A DNA stretch of 64,000 bases. Origin: Anaerobacillus alkalidiazotrophicus (GTDB taxonomy: Bacteria; Bacillota; Bacilli; Bacillales_H; Anaerobacillaceae). A model generated the notes under the pieces. That model ran no database searches and was not told where the DNA came from. It saw nothing but the letters and a program-made list of their open reading frames with translations. The DNA lies in NCBI RefSeq assembly GCF_001866055.1, contig NZ_MLQS01000001.1, forward strand, positions 1,297,615 to 1,361,614, read 5' to 3'. A program made the position numbers and the translations under genes. Numbering within the stretch: the first letter of the stretch is position 1; the number at the start of each line of letters is the position of its first letter. Below are positions 1-11,221 of the stretch, piece by piece.

Positions 1-2
1 TT

Positions 3-653
3 GTTCAAGTACCAGTTATGATTATATTAGCTTTACTGTTCTCAGTTTTATTAAATGACAAGAAATTAAAGTTTAAAGGTTTTTATCGAACTGCAATCTT
101 TTTACCATGTGTTACCTCATTAGTTGCCTATTCCGTTGTTTTTAAATATTTGTTTGGTTCTGACGGATTAATAAATATGATGCTTATAAATTTGTCTATC
201 ATTTCTCAACCAATTCAGTGGATAACCGATCCCTTCTGGGCAAAAATTACGATCATTATTGCCATTACATGGCGTTGGACAGGGTATAATATGATTTTCT
301 ATTTATCAGCACTTCAAAACATTGATAATTCGATCTATGAAGCTGCAAGAATTGATGGAGCAAATGCTTTTCAACAGTTCTTTAAAATTACTATTCCTAT
401 GCTAAAACCTATTATATTATTTACTTCAATAACGTCTACAATAGGTACTCTTCAGTTATTTGATGAGGTTATGAATATCACTGGTGGTGGACCGGGAAAT
501 GCCACTTTAACAATTTCCCAATATATTTATAATATCTCATTTAAATATACTCCAGACTTTGGTTACGCGGCTACTGTATCGTACGCTATTGTGTTTATGA
601 TTGTCTTCTTTTCTATTATTCAGTTTAAAGTAGCAGGTGATAAAAATGTCTAA
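3..653 (+). CDS. Sugar ABC transporter permease, MalF/LacF type (5' end outside window)
   Basis: Integral membrane subunit of a binding-protein-dependent sugar importer (CUT1 family). The reading frame is open back to the first bases of the window, so the N-terminal part is missing; the visible 216 residues contain about four hydrophobic segments and the EAA loop (EAARIDGANAF) that docks on the ATPase subunit, near the middle of the visible part. The stop overlaps the start of the next permease by 8 bases, showing translational coupling. Downstream lacZ suggests a beta-galactoside or galacto-oligosaccharide substrate; that is inference. The binding protein is presumably upstream of the window. 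Confidence 0.9.
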   Translation, partial: VQVPVMIILALLFSVLLNDKKLKFKGFYRTAIFLPCVTSLVAYSVVFKYLFGSDGLINMMLINLSIISQPIQWITDPFWAKITIIIAITWRWTGYNMIFYLSALQNIDNSIYEAARIDGANAFQQFFKITIPMLKPIILFTSITSTIGTLQLFDEVMNITGGGPGNATLTISQYIYNISFKYTPDFGYAATVSYAIVFMIVFFSIIQFKVAGDKNV

Positions 654-1470
654 ATTAAAACGAGTATTTATCTATGTTTTTCTAACTGGAGCTGCTATTG
701 TCTCGATATTTCCATTTTTATGGATGATAGTAAGTGCGACAAATCGATCGGTGGATGTGACAAAAGGTAGATTATTACCTGGAACTCACCTTTTTGAAAA
801 CTTTCAAAATTTAATAGAGACTGTTAATCTCGTACCGTCTCTAATTAATTCTGCAAAAATATCTATTTCGACGACGGTACTTTCTCTTCTAATTGCATCT
901 TTAGCGGGTTATGGATTTGAAATTTATCGAAGTAAGGCAAAGGATGTTGTCTTTAATATTTTACTTTTATCAATGATGATCCCTTTTGCAGCTTTAATGG
1001 TACCATTGTTCCGCATGTTTGCTGGATTTTCTCAAGTAGTTCCTTTTATTGGCATTAATACATTGTCAGCAGTTGTTTTACCGACTCTTACAACTGCATT
1101 TCTTATCTTTTTTTTCCGCCAAAGTACAAAAATGTTTCCTAAGGAGTTACTTGAAGCTGGACGTATAGATGGATTAACGGAAATAGGAGTGTTTTTCAGG
1201 ATTTACGTTCCAACCATGAAAACAACGTATGCTGCAGCAGCTATTATTACGTTTATGGCCAGCTGGAACAACTATTTATGGCCGTTAGTCGTCTTACAAT
1301 CTACAGATAAAATGACAATCCCGTTACTTATATCGAATTTAGGATCAAGTTATGCACCTGATTTTGGAGTAATTATGACTGCCATCGTTATAGCAACACT
1401 ACCAACCGCTTTTATCTTCTTTATTATGCAGAAGCATTTCGTTGCTGGAATGATGGGATCAATCAAATAG
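646..1470 (+). CDS. Sugar ABC transporter permease, MalG/LacG type
   Basis: Second membrane subunit of the same CUT1 importer. It is 274 residues with the usual six hydrophobic segments, starting with a positively charged N-terminus followed by a membrane segment, and an EAA loop (LEAGRIDGLTEIG) at about residues 168-180. The start is ATG at 646 rather than the in-frame GTG at 637, because AGGTGA ends 5 bases upstream of that ATG. It overlaps the preceding permease by 8 bases and is followed after 26 bases by the GH2 gene, so the three form an operon. No ATPase gene is present, as is common in Bacilli that share one MsmX-type ATPase. Confidence 0.92.
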   Translation: MSKLKRVFIYVFLTGAAIVSIFPFLWMIVSATNRSVDVTKGRLLPGTHLFENFQNLIETVNLVPSLINSAKISISTTVLSLLIASLAGYGFEIYRSKAKDVVFNILLLSMMIPFAALMVPLFRMFAGFSQVVPFIGINTLSAVVLPTLTTAFLIFFFRQSTKMFPKELLEAGRIDGLTEIGVFFRIYVPTMKTTYAAAAIITFMASWNNYLWPLVVLQSTDKMTIPLLISNLGSSYAPDFGVIMTAIVIATLPTAFIFFIMQKHFVAGMMGSIK

Positions 1471-1493
1471 ATTTATAAAGGATGTGTTTGTGA

Positions 1494-4550
<3,057 letters not shown>

Positions 4551-4600
4551 AAAAGTCGAAAAGCATATCGAATTTGGTATGTTTTTCGACTTTTTACTTT
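4551..4600 (+). terminator. Rho-independent terminator of the permease-lacZ operon
   Basis: AAAAGTCGAAAAGCATA pairs with TATGTTTTTCGACTTTT across a short loop with a single G-T pair, followed by a T-rich tail; it begins directly after the lacZ stop codon. Confidence 0.9.
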
Positions 4601-5090
4601 TGGTGGACGGTACTAGTTAATGAATATTATGATTATGAACTACGTTGTTCACATTCTATCTAGGCCAACCTAGGGCTTATGGATGGAGCAGGCAAGAGAA
4701 GATGGAGGTCTAGGTGGAGATCGTGGACGTATCCAAAGGCAACCGATCCTTATAGAAATGGCGGAGGAATTACTTAACTATCCAGAAGTCATAGGATATA
4801 ATTTATCCTCATCTACATCAGCCAACTCAACTGATTTTGAACAAAAATTTGCGCCTAACCCGGACTAAATCAGAGATTCTGAAGGGGAATGCGACGTAAA
4901 TTTTTTGTTCAAAAGGAAACCTAACGATTATAGGAATAATGGCTGTGGATTAAATGATTAAGGGATGAATAATTTTCGTACCTTCTTTAACGACAAAAAC
5001 CAATTTTTCTTTGGTGTATGTTACTTTTATAGAAACGAAACACTAACCATGAAGTTGATTTATGAATAAATATAGAAAGTTGGAACAAAT
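4601..5090. other. Intergenic region with a doubtful 61-codon ORF
   Basis: About 490 bases without a convincing gene. An ATG ORF at 4683-4868 on the plus strand encodes 61 residues (begins MEQAREDGGLGG) that I do not recognise; it has no good ribosome site and may be a decayed fragment. Nothing else of note is seen before the HAD gene, whose immediate upstream GGAACAAAT gives only a weak ribosome site. Confidence 0.35.
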
Positions 5091-5870
5091 ATGAAAGATC
5101 GAAGCGTTATTTTTTTTGATATTGACGGAACGTTACTCACTCATGAAAAAGAATTACCAAGGAAAACAAAAGAAGCAATATTTACATTAAAGGAATATGA
5201 CCATAAGGTAGCAATAGCAACAGGGAGAGCCCCATTTATGTTTGAGAACTTACGTAAAGAATTAGACATAAATACGTATGTAAGTTATAACGGTCAGTAT
5301 TGTGTATTAAATGGAGAAGTCTTATATACAAATCCTTTAAGGATACCACCTCTAGAAAATTTAACCGAAATGGCTCTTGGAAACAATCACCCTGTTGTTT
5401 TTATGGACCATGAAGATATGAAAGCAAATGTCCCAGAACATGATTATATAAAAGAAAGCATCGATACGTTAAAAATTAACCACTTTCCAACTCATGATCC
5501 TCATTATTATATAGGGCGAGACTTATATCAAACACTTCTTTTCTGTCCGGAAGGGGAAGAGAAACAATATGAACAAGAATTTCTAGACTTCGATTTTGTT
5601 AGATGGCACCCTGTTTCTGTAGATATACTTCCAAAAGGTGGGTCAAAAGCCAAAGGTATTGAAAAGATAGTGGAGAAGCTAGGATTTGCACCAGAAAATC
5701 AATATGCTTTTGGAGACGGATTAAATGATATGGAAATGCTCTCAACGGTAAAAAATAGTGTAGCAATGGGAAATGCACATGAAAAGGTAAAATCAGTTGC
5801 AAAATATGTAACTAGATCTGTTGATGATAATGGAATTTCCCATGGTCTTCAAATGGTTGGGTTGTTATAG
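5091..5870 (+). CDS. HAD-superfamily Cof-type phosphatase (YkrA-like)
   Basis: Soluble 259-residue haloacid-dehalogenase phosphatase of the Cof (IIB cap) subfamily, likely acting on sugar phosphates or other small phosphomonoesters. Motif I is FFDIDGTLL with the nucleophile Asp10 and acid/base Asp12, motif II ATGR at about residues 44-47, the lysine of motif III in the KGGSKAKGIEK stretch, and motif IV GDGLNDMEM near residue 206. Length is typical for the family. It stands alone, convergent with the next gene across a bidirectional terminator. The exact substrate cannot be read from the sequence; similarity to B. subtilis YkrA is from recall. Confidence 0.88.
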   Translation: MKDRSVIFFDIDGTLLTHEKELPRKTKEAIFTLKEYDHKVAIATGRAPFMFENLRKELDINTYVSYNGQYCVLNGEVLYTNPLRIPPLENLTEMALGNNHPVVFMDHEDMKANVPEHDYIKESIDTLKINHFPTHDPHYYIGRDLYQTLLFCPEGEEKQYEQEFLDFDFVRWHPVSVDILPKGGSKAKGIEKIVEKLGFAPENQYAFGDGLNDMEMLSTVKNSVAMGNAHEKVKSVAKYVTRSVDDNGISHGLQMVGLL

Positions 5871-5891
5871 CAATAGCATTAAAACAAGAAA

Positions 5892-5935
5892 AACAGCCTT
5901 TTTAAGATAGTTGTTTCTACTTTAAAAAGGCTGTT
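5892..5935. terminator. Bidirectional terminator between convergent genes
   Basis: AACAGCCTTTTTAA and TTAAAAAGGCTGTT form a perfect stem with A and T runs on both sides, serving the HAD gene (+) and the membrane-anchored protein gene (-). Confidence 0.85.
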
Positions 5936-5944
5936 CTTTAATTT

Positions 5945-6634
5945 TTATCTTTTAGCTTTGGTAGAAAACTTTCTAAAAGAGATCCCTCCACCTAGCAACA
6001 CAATAGACGCTACGATAATAGCAAAAATCGTTAATTGAGAAGTGTTTGAATTACTTGTGTCACTTAAAGTAAGCGAAGCGGCATCAGCAACTATATCTGC
6101 TGCTTCTTCTGTTAGTTCCATTGTATTTCTTGTAGAAAGTTCTGCTCTTTCCTCTGGTGTTGGTGCGTCGATGTGATCTGTGTTTGAAACAGGTTCGTCC
6201 ATTGTGGATACTGGTAAATCGAGTGTTACTGCTTCAATTCCTTCAACTACTTGGATATCATCAGTGCCGAATATTTCATATAGGTGTTTGGCATAGGACT
6301 CTTTAAAAGGGATAATGCCAATTTCAATTTTACCCTCGTGAGGTCCTGTATTTGTTACCTTAAACCCAATATCGCTGAAATCCCCACTTTTTTCTCCAAA
6401 TAAGAGATGATCGATTTCTCGATGCTTATTCATTAATTCTTCGCTTTTATATCCGTTGTAGTCTTGTGGAAGTTCCCGGACTGTACTAACATCCTCATTA
6501 ATTTCAATAAGTTCTCTTGTTTTTGGTTCATCAGAATTTGCGAACACGCCACTTGTTGTTATGAGTGTAAGACAACTCCCAATCAACAATCCTTTAAACC
6601 ATATCGATTCTAATATCTTCATTTTCTTTTTCAT
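5945..6634 (-). CDS. Secreted membrane-anchored protein of unknown function
   Basis: The 229-residue product has a lysine-rich N-terminus and a signal-peptide-like hydrophobic stretch ending near VFANSDEP (about residues 15-35), a polar acidic extracytoplasmic domain of about 150 residues, and a C-terminal membrane segment (about 203-221) followed by the basic tail RKFSTKAKR, so it should be held on the outer face of the membrane. There is no LPXTG sorting motif. An excellent ribosome site, AGGAGG, precedes the start. I do not recognise the family. It is monocistronic. A regulatory or stress role is possible but unsupported. Confidence 0.75.
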   Translation of the reverse strand: MKKKMKILESIWFKGLLIGSCLTLITTSGVFANSDEPKTRELIEINEDVSTVRELPQDYNGYKSEELMNKHREIDHLLFGEKSGDFSDIGFKVTNTGPHEGKIEIGIIPFKESYAKHLYEIFGTDDIQVVEGIEAVTLDLPVSTMDEPVSNTDHIDAPTPEERAELSTRNTMELTEEAADIVADAASLTLSDTSNSNTSQLTIFAIIVASIVLLGGGISFRKFSTKAKR

Positions 6635-7067
6635 AGTTTTGTCCTCCTAAATTAATCAGTGTTTATTAAGTGATTTTCACCACTTTAATGGTGTTGTTTC
6701 TGAAATAATAAAAATAATCGTTCTTAACAAAGAGTGTTTTATCTATACGGTTTTGCTTTACTTCTTCGATTTACTCAATTAGACGAGTTGATTCAATTTT
6801 CGTTACACTTTTTTGAAATAATTATCATTGATTTCTAACAAATATTTTTTTAATGTTCCAGTTAGTCTTTGAAACTGAGAGTGAAGGTAGCATAGGAGCC
6901 GATAATGTCCCATTAGCTTGTTATCCTAACAGAATAGGGAACGTAATGTAGCTAGCGTTCCCTTTGATCAGGCTAATCTAATATTGAAGCCTCAATAATA
7001 GGGTTCTTTACTCACATTTTCCCACCCAGAAAAACTCTAATTATCCTAAATTCGACACTAGAAATAA
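6635..7067. other. Intergenic region, one small hairpin
   Basis: About 430 bases upstream of the minus-strand gene and of the htrA remnant. AGGGAACG (6936-6943) can pair with CGTTCCCT (6956-6963), followed by a weak TTTGATC tail, so it could be a remnant terminator. I see no other gene; the AT-rich part near 6700-6850 should hold the minus-strand promoter. Confidence 0.4.
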
Positions 7068-7569
7068 AATGTCCAACAAGGAAGGGACTTCTTTTCAAGG
7101 AATAATCAAAATGTTGAAGTAGGTACAGGATCAGGTGTCATCTTTCAAAAAGAAAATGGAAAAGCGTATATTGTAACGAATTCACATGTGATTGAAGGAG
7201 CGCAACAAGTCGAAGATGTATTGAAGAATACGAATAGAGTGACAGCTGATGTTATTGGCGATGATCCATTAACAAATTTAGCCGTGTTACAGATCGATGA
7301 CACGGATATAACTCATGTGGCTTCTTTCGGTAATTCAGAACAATTACGAGTCGGTGAATCTGTTATTGCGATTGGCAATCCACTAGGGTTAGAGTTTTCT
7401 CATACGGTTACCCAAGGAATTATTAGTGCGACAGAAAGAAATAAATATACCGATCATGACAAACAACGGTCAATGGACATTATCGGTTATTCAAACAGAT
7501 GCAGCTATAAACCCTGGAAATAGTGGTGGAGCTTTAGTTAATGGAAATGGTGAAGTTGGAGTATCCTAA
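7068..7569 (+). pseudogene. HtrA/DegP-type serine protease remnant
   Basis: Part of the trypsin-like domain of an HtrA family surface protease. In one frame are GTGSGVIFQ, the catalytic-His motif VTNSHVIEGA, the catalytic-Asp motif DPLTNLAVLQ and GESVIAIGNPLG; after about 7455 the match moves to another frame with [18 protein letters not shown], containing the catalytic Ser. It has no start codon (an in-frame stop lies at 7065), no membrane segment, a frameshift between the Asp and Ser motifs, and it stops right after the Ser motif, so the PDZ domain is missing. An in-frame internal ATG at 7188 allows a 111-residue peptide but it would be inactive. Confidence 0.88.
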
Positions 7570-7753
7570 ATTTTAGACATATGCTTGAATTTATTCCTCT
7601 GTTTCGAATAAAAAAAGCCAAAGAGTAAGTACTAATAACTCACAAATAAACTTATAAAAAATAAAAAACATATGCAAACGTCCAGACATTTATACCCGTA
7701 TCTGCATAAGGTAAAAGTGAAAGGAAAGTTATTTTATGAAAGGGTGGGATTTT

Positions 7754-7885
7754 ATGTACGGTTGTTATGATCCATGTGGTTACGGCTACGGATACGCTCC
7801 TACGTATGGTGCTGGTAGAGGATTTGCACTGATTGTAGTGCTATTTATCCTTCTAGTAATTATTGGAGCTGCTTGGGTAAAATAA
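7754..7885 (+). CDS. YjcZ-family sporulation miniprotein
   Basis: A 43-residue product with a Gly/Tyr-rich N-terminus ([16 protein letters not shown]) followed by the hydrophobic stretch [18 protein letters not shown], the hallmark of the YjcZ/SscA group of small spore-associated membrane proteins in Bacillaceae. I chose ATG 7754 because family members begin with this short Gly/Tyr segment; an in-frame ATG at 7736 preceded by AAAGGA would add six residues. A perfect-stem terminator follows. Expression in the mother cell late in sporulation is known for the family, not seen here. Confidence 0.85.
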   Translation: MYGCYDPCGYGYGYAPTYGAGRGFALIVVLFILLVIIGAAWVK

Positions 7886-7891
7886 ATTAAG

Positions 7892-7940
7892 ATTTATCAA
7901 AAGAGTGCCCGTAAATTTATGGGCACTCTTTTGATAAATT
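7892..7940 (+). terminator. Terminator of the yjcZ-like gene
   Basis: A 19-base perfect stem: ATTTATCAAAAGAGTGCCC pairs with GGGCACTCTTTTGATAAAT. Confidence 0.88.
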
Positions 7941-8085
7941 TATTCTTGTACGAGTAATAAGTCCTTTGCTCAGTTAAACAAAATTAGCAACAACTTAAGG
8001 CTTTACACCCTATCGGTTTAAGGTTTAAAAATTTTGAACTGAAAAGTAAAAATAATGAAAACTTTAAACAATACTAGCAAAATCA

Positions 8086-8128
8086 AGATAGACAATGGAC
8101 ATATTTTGTCCATTGTCTATCTTTTTAG
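8086..8128 (+). terminator. Strong terminator with no gene in front of it
   Basis: AGATAGACAATGGACA pairs perfectly with TGTCCATTGTCTATCT, followed by TTTTTAG. The 145 bases between the previous terminator and this one hold no ORF that I recognise, so either a small RNA or a lost gene was once terminated here. The remaining stretch to 8411 is AT-rich promoter territory for the next gene. Confidence 0.7.
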
Positions 8129-8411
8129 TTAATTTTCCTATATATTAATTATATTAGGGTGTATTTAATAATTACCAAAACAGAGCCACATAAATCATAA
8201 CTGTTTCAAACTTTTTAACATGACTAGATATAAATTCTTAGTGGCGAAAATATTGAATGATATTTTTTATGGTGATTTTAGGTAGTAATTAAAAAGCTTA
8301 AAAATATGTTAAATATGGATAGAAATAATAATTCGTGTTTAGAGTAATAGTTCTTTCAGTGATTTGCAGTTAAACTTATGAGTCTAAAAAATTCAATAAG
8401 GTGAGGTTTGA

Positions 8412-9362
8412 ATGTTGAGAAATAAACTTATTATTCTAACGATTGCTTTTACTTTTATTAGTATTATGATTGGTGTTGTTAATAATAAATACCTAGCCCA
8501 AAAGCCAAAGGTTGTTGTTGTTTTAAAAGGTTTAGAAACACAATATTGGGAGATAGTGAAAGCGGGAGTGGAAAAAGGCTTTCATGATTTTGGGGTGGAA
8601 GGGAAAGTTGTTGCACCAATATCTGAAACAGAAATAGATGCACAAGAAATGTTATTATATCGTGTTCTTAACGAAAATCCGGATTTATTGGTTGTATCTC
8701 CTATTGACTCTGACATTATCCCAGTATTAGAAAAGTATGTTGAGAAAAATATTCCGGTATTACTACTTGATACAGATTATCCTTTTGAAAACAAAACAGC
8801 CTATATTGGAACGAATAATTTTCAGTTAGGGAAAATGGGAGGTATGGTTTTAGCGTCAAAACTTCAGCCTGGAAATGAAGTGGCTCTAATTTCTGGTGAT
8901 ATTAATCATTCAATTGCGGGAGAACGTATCAAAGGAGCAAAAGCTAGTTTAGAAGCAGCAGGAATTATTGTCGCAACGAAAGAGGTAGATTTACCTAATG
9001 AATCTGAACTTGTTAAACAAGTAATGGAAACTATCTTACTGAACTATCCTAATATTAAAGGTGTTTTTGCTGATACGGACATTAGGGCATTAGGTGCCTT
9101 AGAGGCTATTGGTGAATATGACCTCAAGCTTCCTGTTGTAGGTGTAGACGGAATTAATGAAATGATTGAATTAATAGAAGAAGGAATTATAGCAGGTTCA
9201 GTTGCACAAAATCCCTTTGATATGGGCTACAAAAGTATTGAAAGCGCTAAAAAAGTAATAGATGGTGAGAGCTTAGAACAGAATATCGATACTGGTGTTG
9301 ATATAATTATTAAAGGGAACGCTACGGAAAGATTAAACTTTCAGCAAAAATTATTAAAATAA
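8412..9362 (+). CDS. Membrane-anchored sugar-binding protein, array copy 1
   Basis: A 316-residue type I periplasmic-binding-protein fold (RbsB/LacI-like, Peripla_BP_4 group). An N-terminal membrane segment (about residues 5-25) has no cysteine lipobox and no obvious signal-peptidase site, so the protein is probably anchored with the two-lobed domain outside. Family motifs are ETQYWEIVKAGVEKGF, VVSPIDSD, LLLDTD, FADTD and GVDGINEMIELIEEG. No ABC permease or ATPase lies anywhere near. The ribosome site GTGAGGT precedes ATG 8412; the next codon, TTG 8415, is better spaced and is the codon shared by all five copies, so the true start may be one codon later. Ligand and partner are unknown; a sensor role is inference. 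Confidence 0.85.
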   Translation: MLRNKLIILTIAFTFISIMIGVVNNKYLAQKPKVVVVLKGLETQYWEIVKAGVEKGFHDFGVEGKVVAPISETEIDAQEMLLYRVLNENPDLLVVSPIDSDIIPVLEKYVEKNIPVLLLDTDYPFENKTAYIGTNNFQLGKMGGMVLASKLQPGNEVALISGDINHSIAGERIKGAKASLEAAGIIVATKEVDLPNESELVKQVMETILLNYPNIKGVFADTDIRALGALEAIGEYDLKLPVVGVDGINEMIELIEEGIIAGSVAQNPFDMGYKSIESAKKVIDGESLEQNIDTGVDIIIKGNATERLNFQQKLLK

Positions 9363-9735
9363 GAATGTGAAAAACTAGTAATATTAACCAGTCAACACTA
9401 ACGAAAGTCACCTCTCGCTACTTTGGGGCGTTAGGAGCTGTGGAGTTGTCACATGTCGATGATAGAAAACAGATGTCAGATAAAAATGTAAAAATATGGG
9501 TTTTTCATTGATGTGTAGTAACATTGTAAGTTACAATAATAAGCAAGATGTTTTTTACAACCATGTCTTAACATTAAGGAACCATAGATATTTATACTTT
9601 CATTCGTACGTAAGTATATATTTGAAATTGAATTTAGTAGACAATTGATTAATGTACAAATTATTTATGCATTAGTCTTATGATAAAATCATTGAATGTA
9701 ATAGACTGCTAATATATTGAAATGGTGAGGTTTGA
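9363..9735. other. Intergenic region between array copies 1 and 2
   Basis: Copy 1 lacks the obvious terminator that the other copies have. An open frame without a start, 9371-9511, encodes the coding-like string RYFGALGAVELSHVDD, which I do not recognise; it may be a gene fragment. The rest is AT-rich and contains the palindrome annotated at 9523. Confidence 0.4.
9523..9560 (+). promoter_or_regulatory. Palindromic operator-like site upstream of copy 2
   Basis: ATTGTAAGTTACAAT is a perfect 7-1-7 inverted repeat. It and the following AGCAAGATGTTTTT recur upstream of copy 3 at 11067, the only two places I found it. The position, about 200 bases before the start codon, suits a promoter-proximal regulator site, but the regulator is unknown. 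Confidence 0.55.
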
Positions 9736-10683
9736 ATGTTGAGAAATAAATTAATTATTCTAACGATTGCTTTTACTTTTTTTTCTATTTTTATGGGTGT
9801 TTTATTTAAAGTAAATACAGTTCAAAAGCCAAAGGTAGTTGTTGTCTTAAAAAGTTCTGAAACACAATATTGGCAAATAGTAAAAGCGGGAGTTGAGAGG
9901 GGCTTTCGTGATTTTGGAGTGGAAGGTAAAATTATTGCTCCTAAGTCAGAAACCGAAATAGAGGAACAAAAAAAAATAGTAAATCGCGTTCTTAATAAAA
10001 ACCCAGACGTATTAGTCGTTTCTCCTATTACATACGACATTATCCCAATATTAGAAAAGTTTAATGAGAAAAATATCCCAGTATTATTATTAGATACAGA
10101 TTATCCTTGGGAAAATAAAACAGCTTATATTGGAACGAATAATTTTCAGTTAGGGAAAATGGGAGGTATGGTTTTAGCGTCAAAACTTCAGCCAGGTAAT
10201 GAAGTTGCCTTAATAGCAAGTGATATACACAATATTTCTGAAGACCGGATACAAGGAGCAAAACTTAGTTTAGAAGCTGTGGGAATAAAAATTGCGACAG
10301 AAATAGTAGGTTTACCGAACGAAACAGCGGTAACTATAGAAATAATGGAAGAATTGTTACAGAAACATCCTAATATTAAAGGAGTATTTACCGAAACTGA
10401 TATTAAGGCATTAGGTGTTTTTGAAGCAATAAAAAAAAATAATCTAAGGATGCCGATTGTAGGCGCAGATGGAATTAATGAAATGATTGAATTAATAGAA
10501 GCTGGAATTATACCAGGGACAGTTGCACAAAACCCGTATGACATGGGCTACATTAGTATTGAAAGTGCTAAAAGAGTACTAGACGGGGAAAGTTTAGAAG
10601 AATACATCGATACAGGTGTTGATATTATCATTAAAGGAAACGCTACGCAAAGACTAAACTTCCAGCGGAAATTACTAGAATAG
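9736..10683 (+). CDS. Membrane-anchored sugar-binding protein, array copy 2
   Basis: A 315-residue paralogue of copy 1, nearly identical in the first twenty codons (MLRNKLIILTIAFTF) and with the same TM-anchor-plus-binding-domain layout and no lipobox. Motifs include ETQYWQIVKAGVERGF, LLLDTDYPWENKTAYIG and GADGINEMIELIEAG. The hinge motif of the other copies, FADTD, is FTETD here, so the pocket may differ. GTGAGGT lies before ATG 9736 and TTG 9739. It has its own terminator and its own upstream region with the palindromic site, hence is monocistronic. No transporter partner is nearby. Confidence 0.85.
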   Translation: MLRNKLIILTIAFTFFSIFMGVLFKVNTVQKPKVVVVLKSSETQYWQIVKAGVERGFRDFGVEGKIIAPKSETEIEEQKKIVNRVLNKNPDVLVVSPITYDIIPILEKFNEKNIPVLLLDTDYPWENKTAYIGTNNFQLGKMGGMVLASKLQPGNEVALIASDIHNISEDRIQGAKLSLEAVGIKIATEIVGLPNETAVTIEIMEELLQKHPNIKGVFTETDIKALGVFEAIKKNNLRMPIVGADGINEMIELIEAGIIPGTVAQNPYDMGYISIESAKRVLDGESLEEYIDTGVDIIIKGNATQRLNFQRKLLE

Positions 10684-10729
10684 AGATATAAACAAAAAAG
10701 CAGCGGTGGCTGCTTTTTTGTTTATATCT
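10684..10729 (+). terminator. Terminator of array copy 2
   Basis: AGATATAAACAAAAAAGCAGC pairs with GCTGCTTTTTTGTTTATATCT (21-base arms) directly after the stop codon. The GCAGC/GCTGC core recurs in the terminators of copies 3, 4 and 5. Confidence 0.9.
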
Positions 10730-10780
10730 ATAGGAAATTCTTCTTTTATGATATTCGACAATTTTGTGGCGACAAGTTTT

Positions 10781-10938
10781 TTATCCCACTCTTAAGGGGC
10801 AGTAAGACCCCCACCTCAAAACTTAAGAAAATCGAGAAGTTTAGGTGGGGGATAAACTGCCCCTAAAGGTCCGATAAGTTGAACTAACAATCAGTGGGGG
10901 ATGAAGGAAAACCCCCACTGATTGAAGTTCAGCTTTAT
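10781..10938 (+). repeat. Structured interspersed repeat, full copy A
   Basis: A GC-rich element with nested hairpins: GGGGCAG/CTGCCCC enclosing CCCCCACCT/AGGTGGGGG, then CAGTGGGGG/CCCCCACTG with the flanking CAATCAG/CTGATTG, ending AAGTTCAGCTTTAT. Another nearly identical copy is at 22222, and internally deleted copies are at 16888 and 18336. There is no ORF inside. The subterminal hairpins and absence of long terminal inverted repeats resemble non-autonomous relatives of IS200/IS605-family elements; that assignment is inference. Confidence 0.8.
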
Positions 10939-11066
10939 AAAAAAAGTAAAACTTTATGTCAAATATAGAATTACACAGTTTTTATGTAATAAATGTTCAT
11001 ATCTTAAAGAAATACTTTAAAACAAAATATGTAAAAATATAGATATTCTTGTTGAAATATACCGTC

Positions 11067-11100
11067 ATTGTGAGTTACAATCATGAGCAAGATGTTTTTG
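11067..11100 (+). promoter_or_regulatory. Operator-like site upstream of copy 3
   Basis: ATTGTGAGTTACAAT, one mismatch from the perfect palindrome at 9523, followed by the same AGCAAGATGTTTTT string. It lies about 155 bases before the start of copy 3. Confidence 0.55.
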
Positions 11101-11221
11101 TATAACATAAGAATACTCTCAAATAATTATTCTATAAAGCATGAAGTACTAGAAGAGGCAATATTCAATGAATAATTAATAGAAAACTATTAAAAAAAGT
11201 AGTAACAGCGAGGTATGAATA

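Noticed and set aside
4683..4868. 61-codon ORF after lacZ
   Set aside because: No ribosome site, no recognisable motif; kept only as a note in the intergenic entry.
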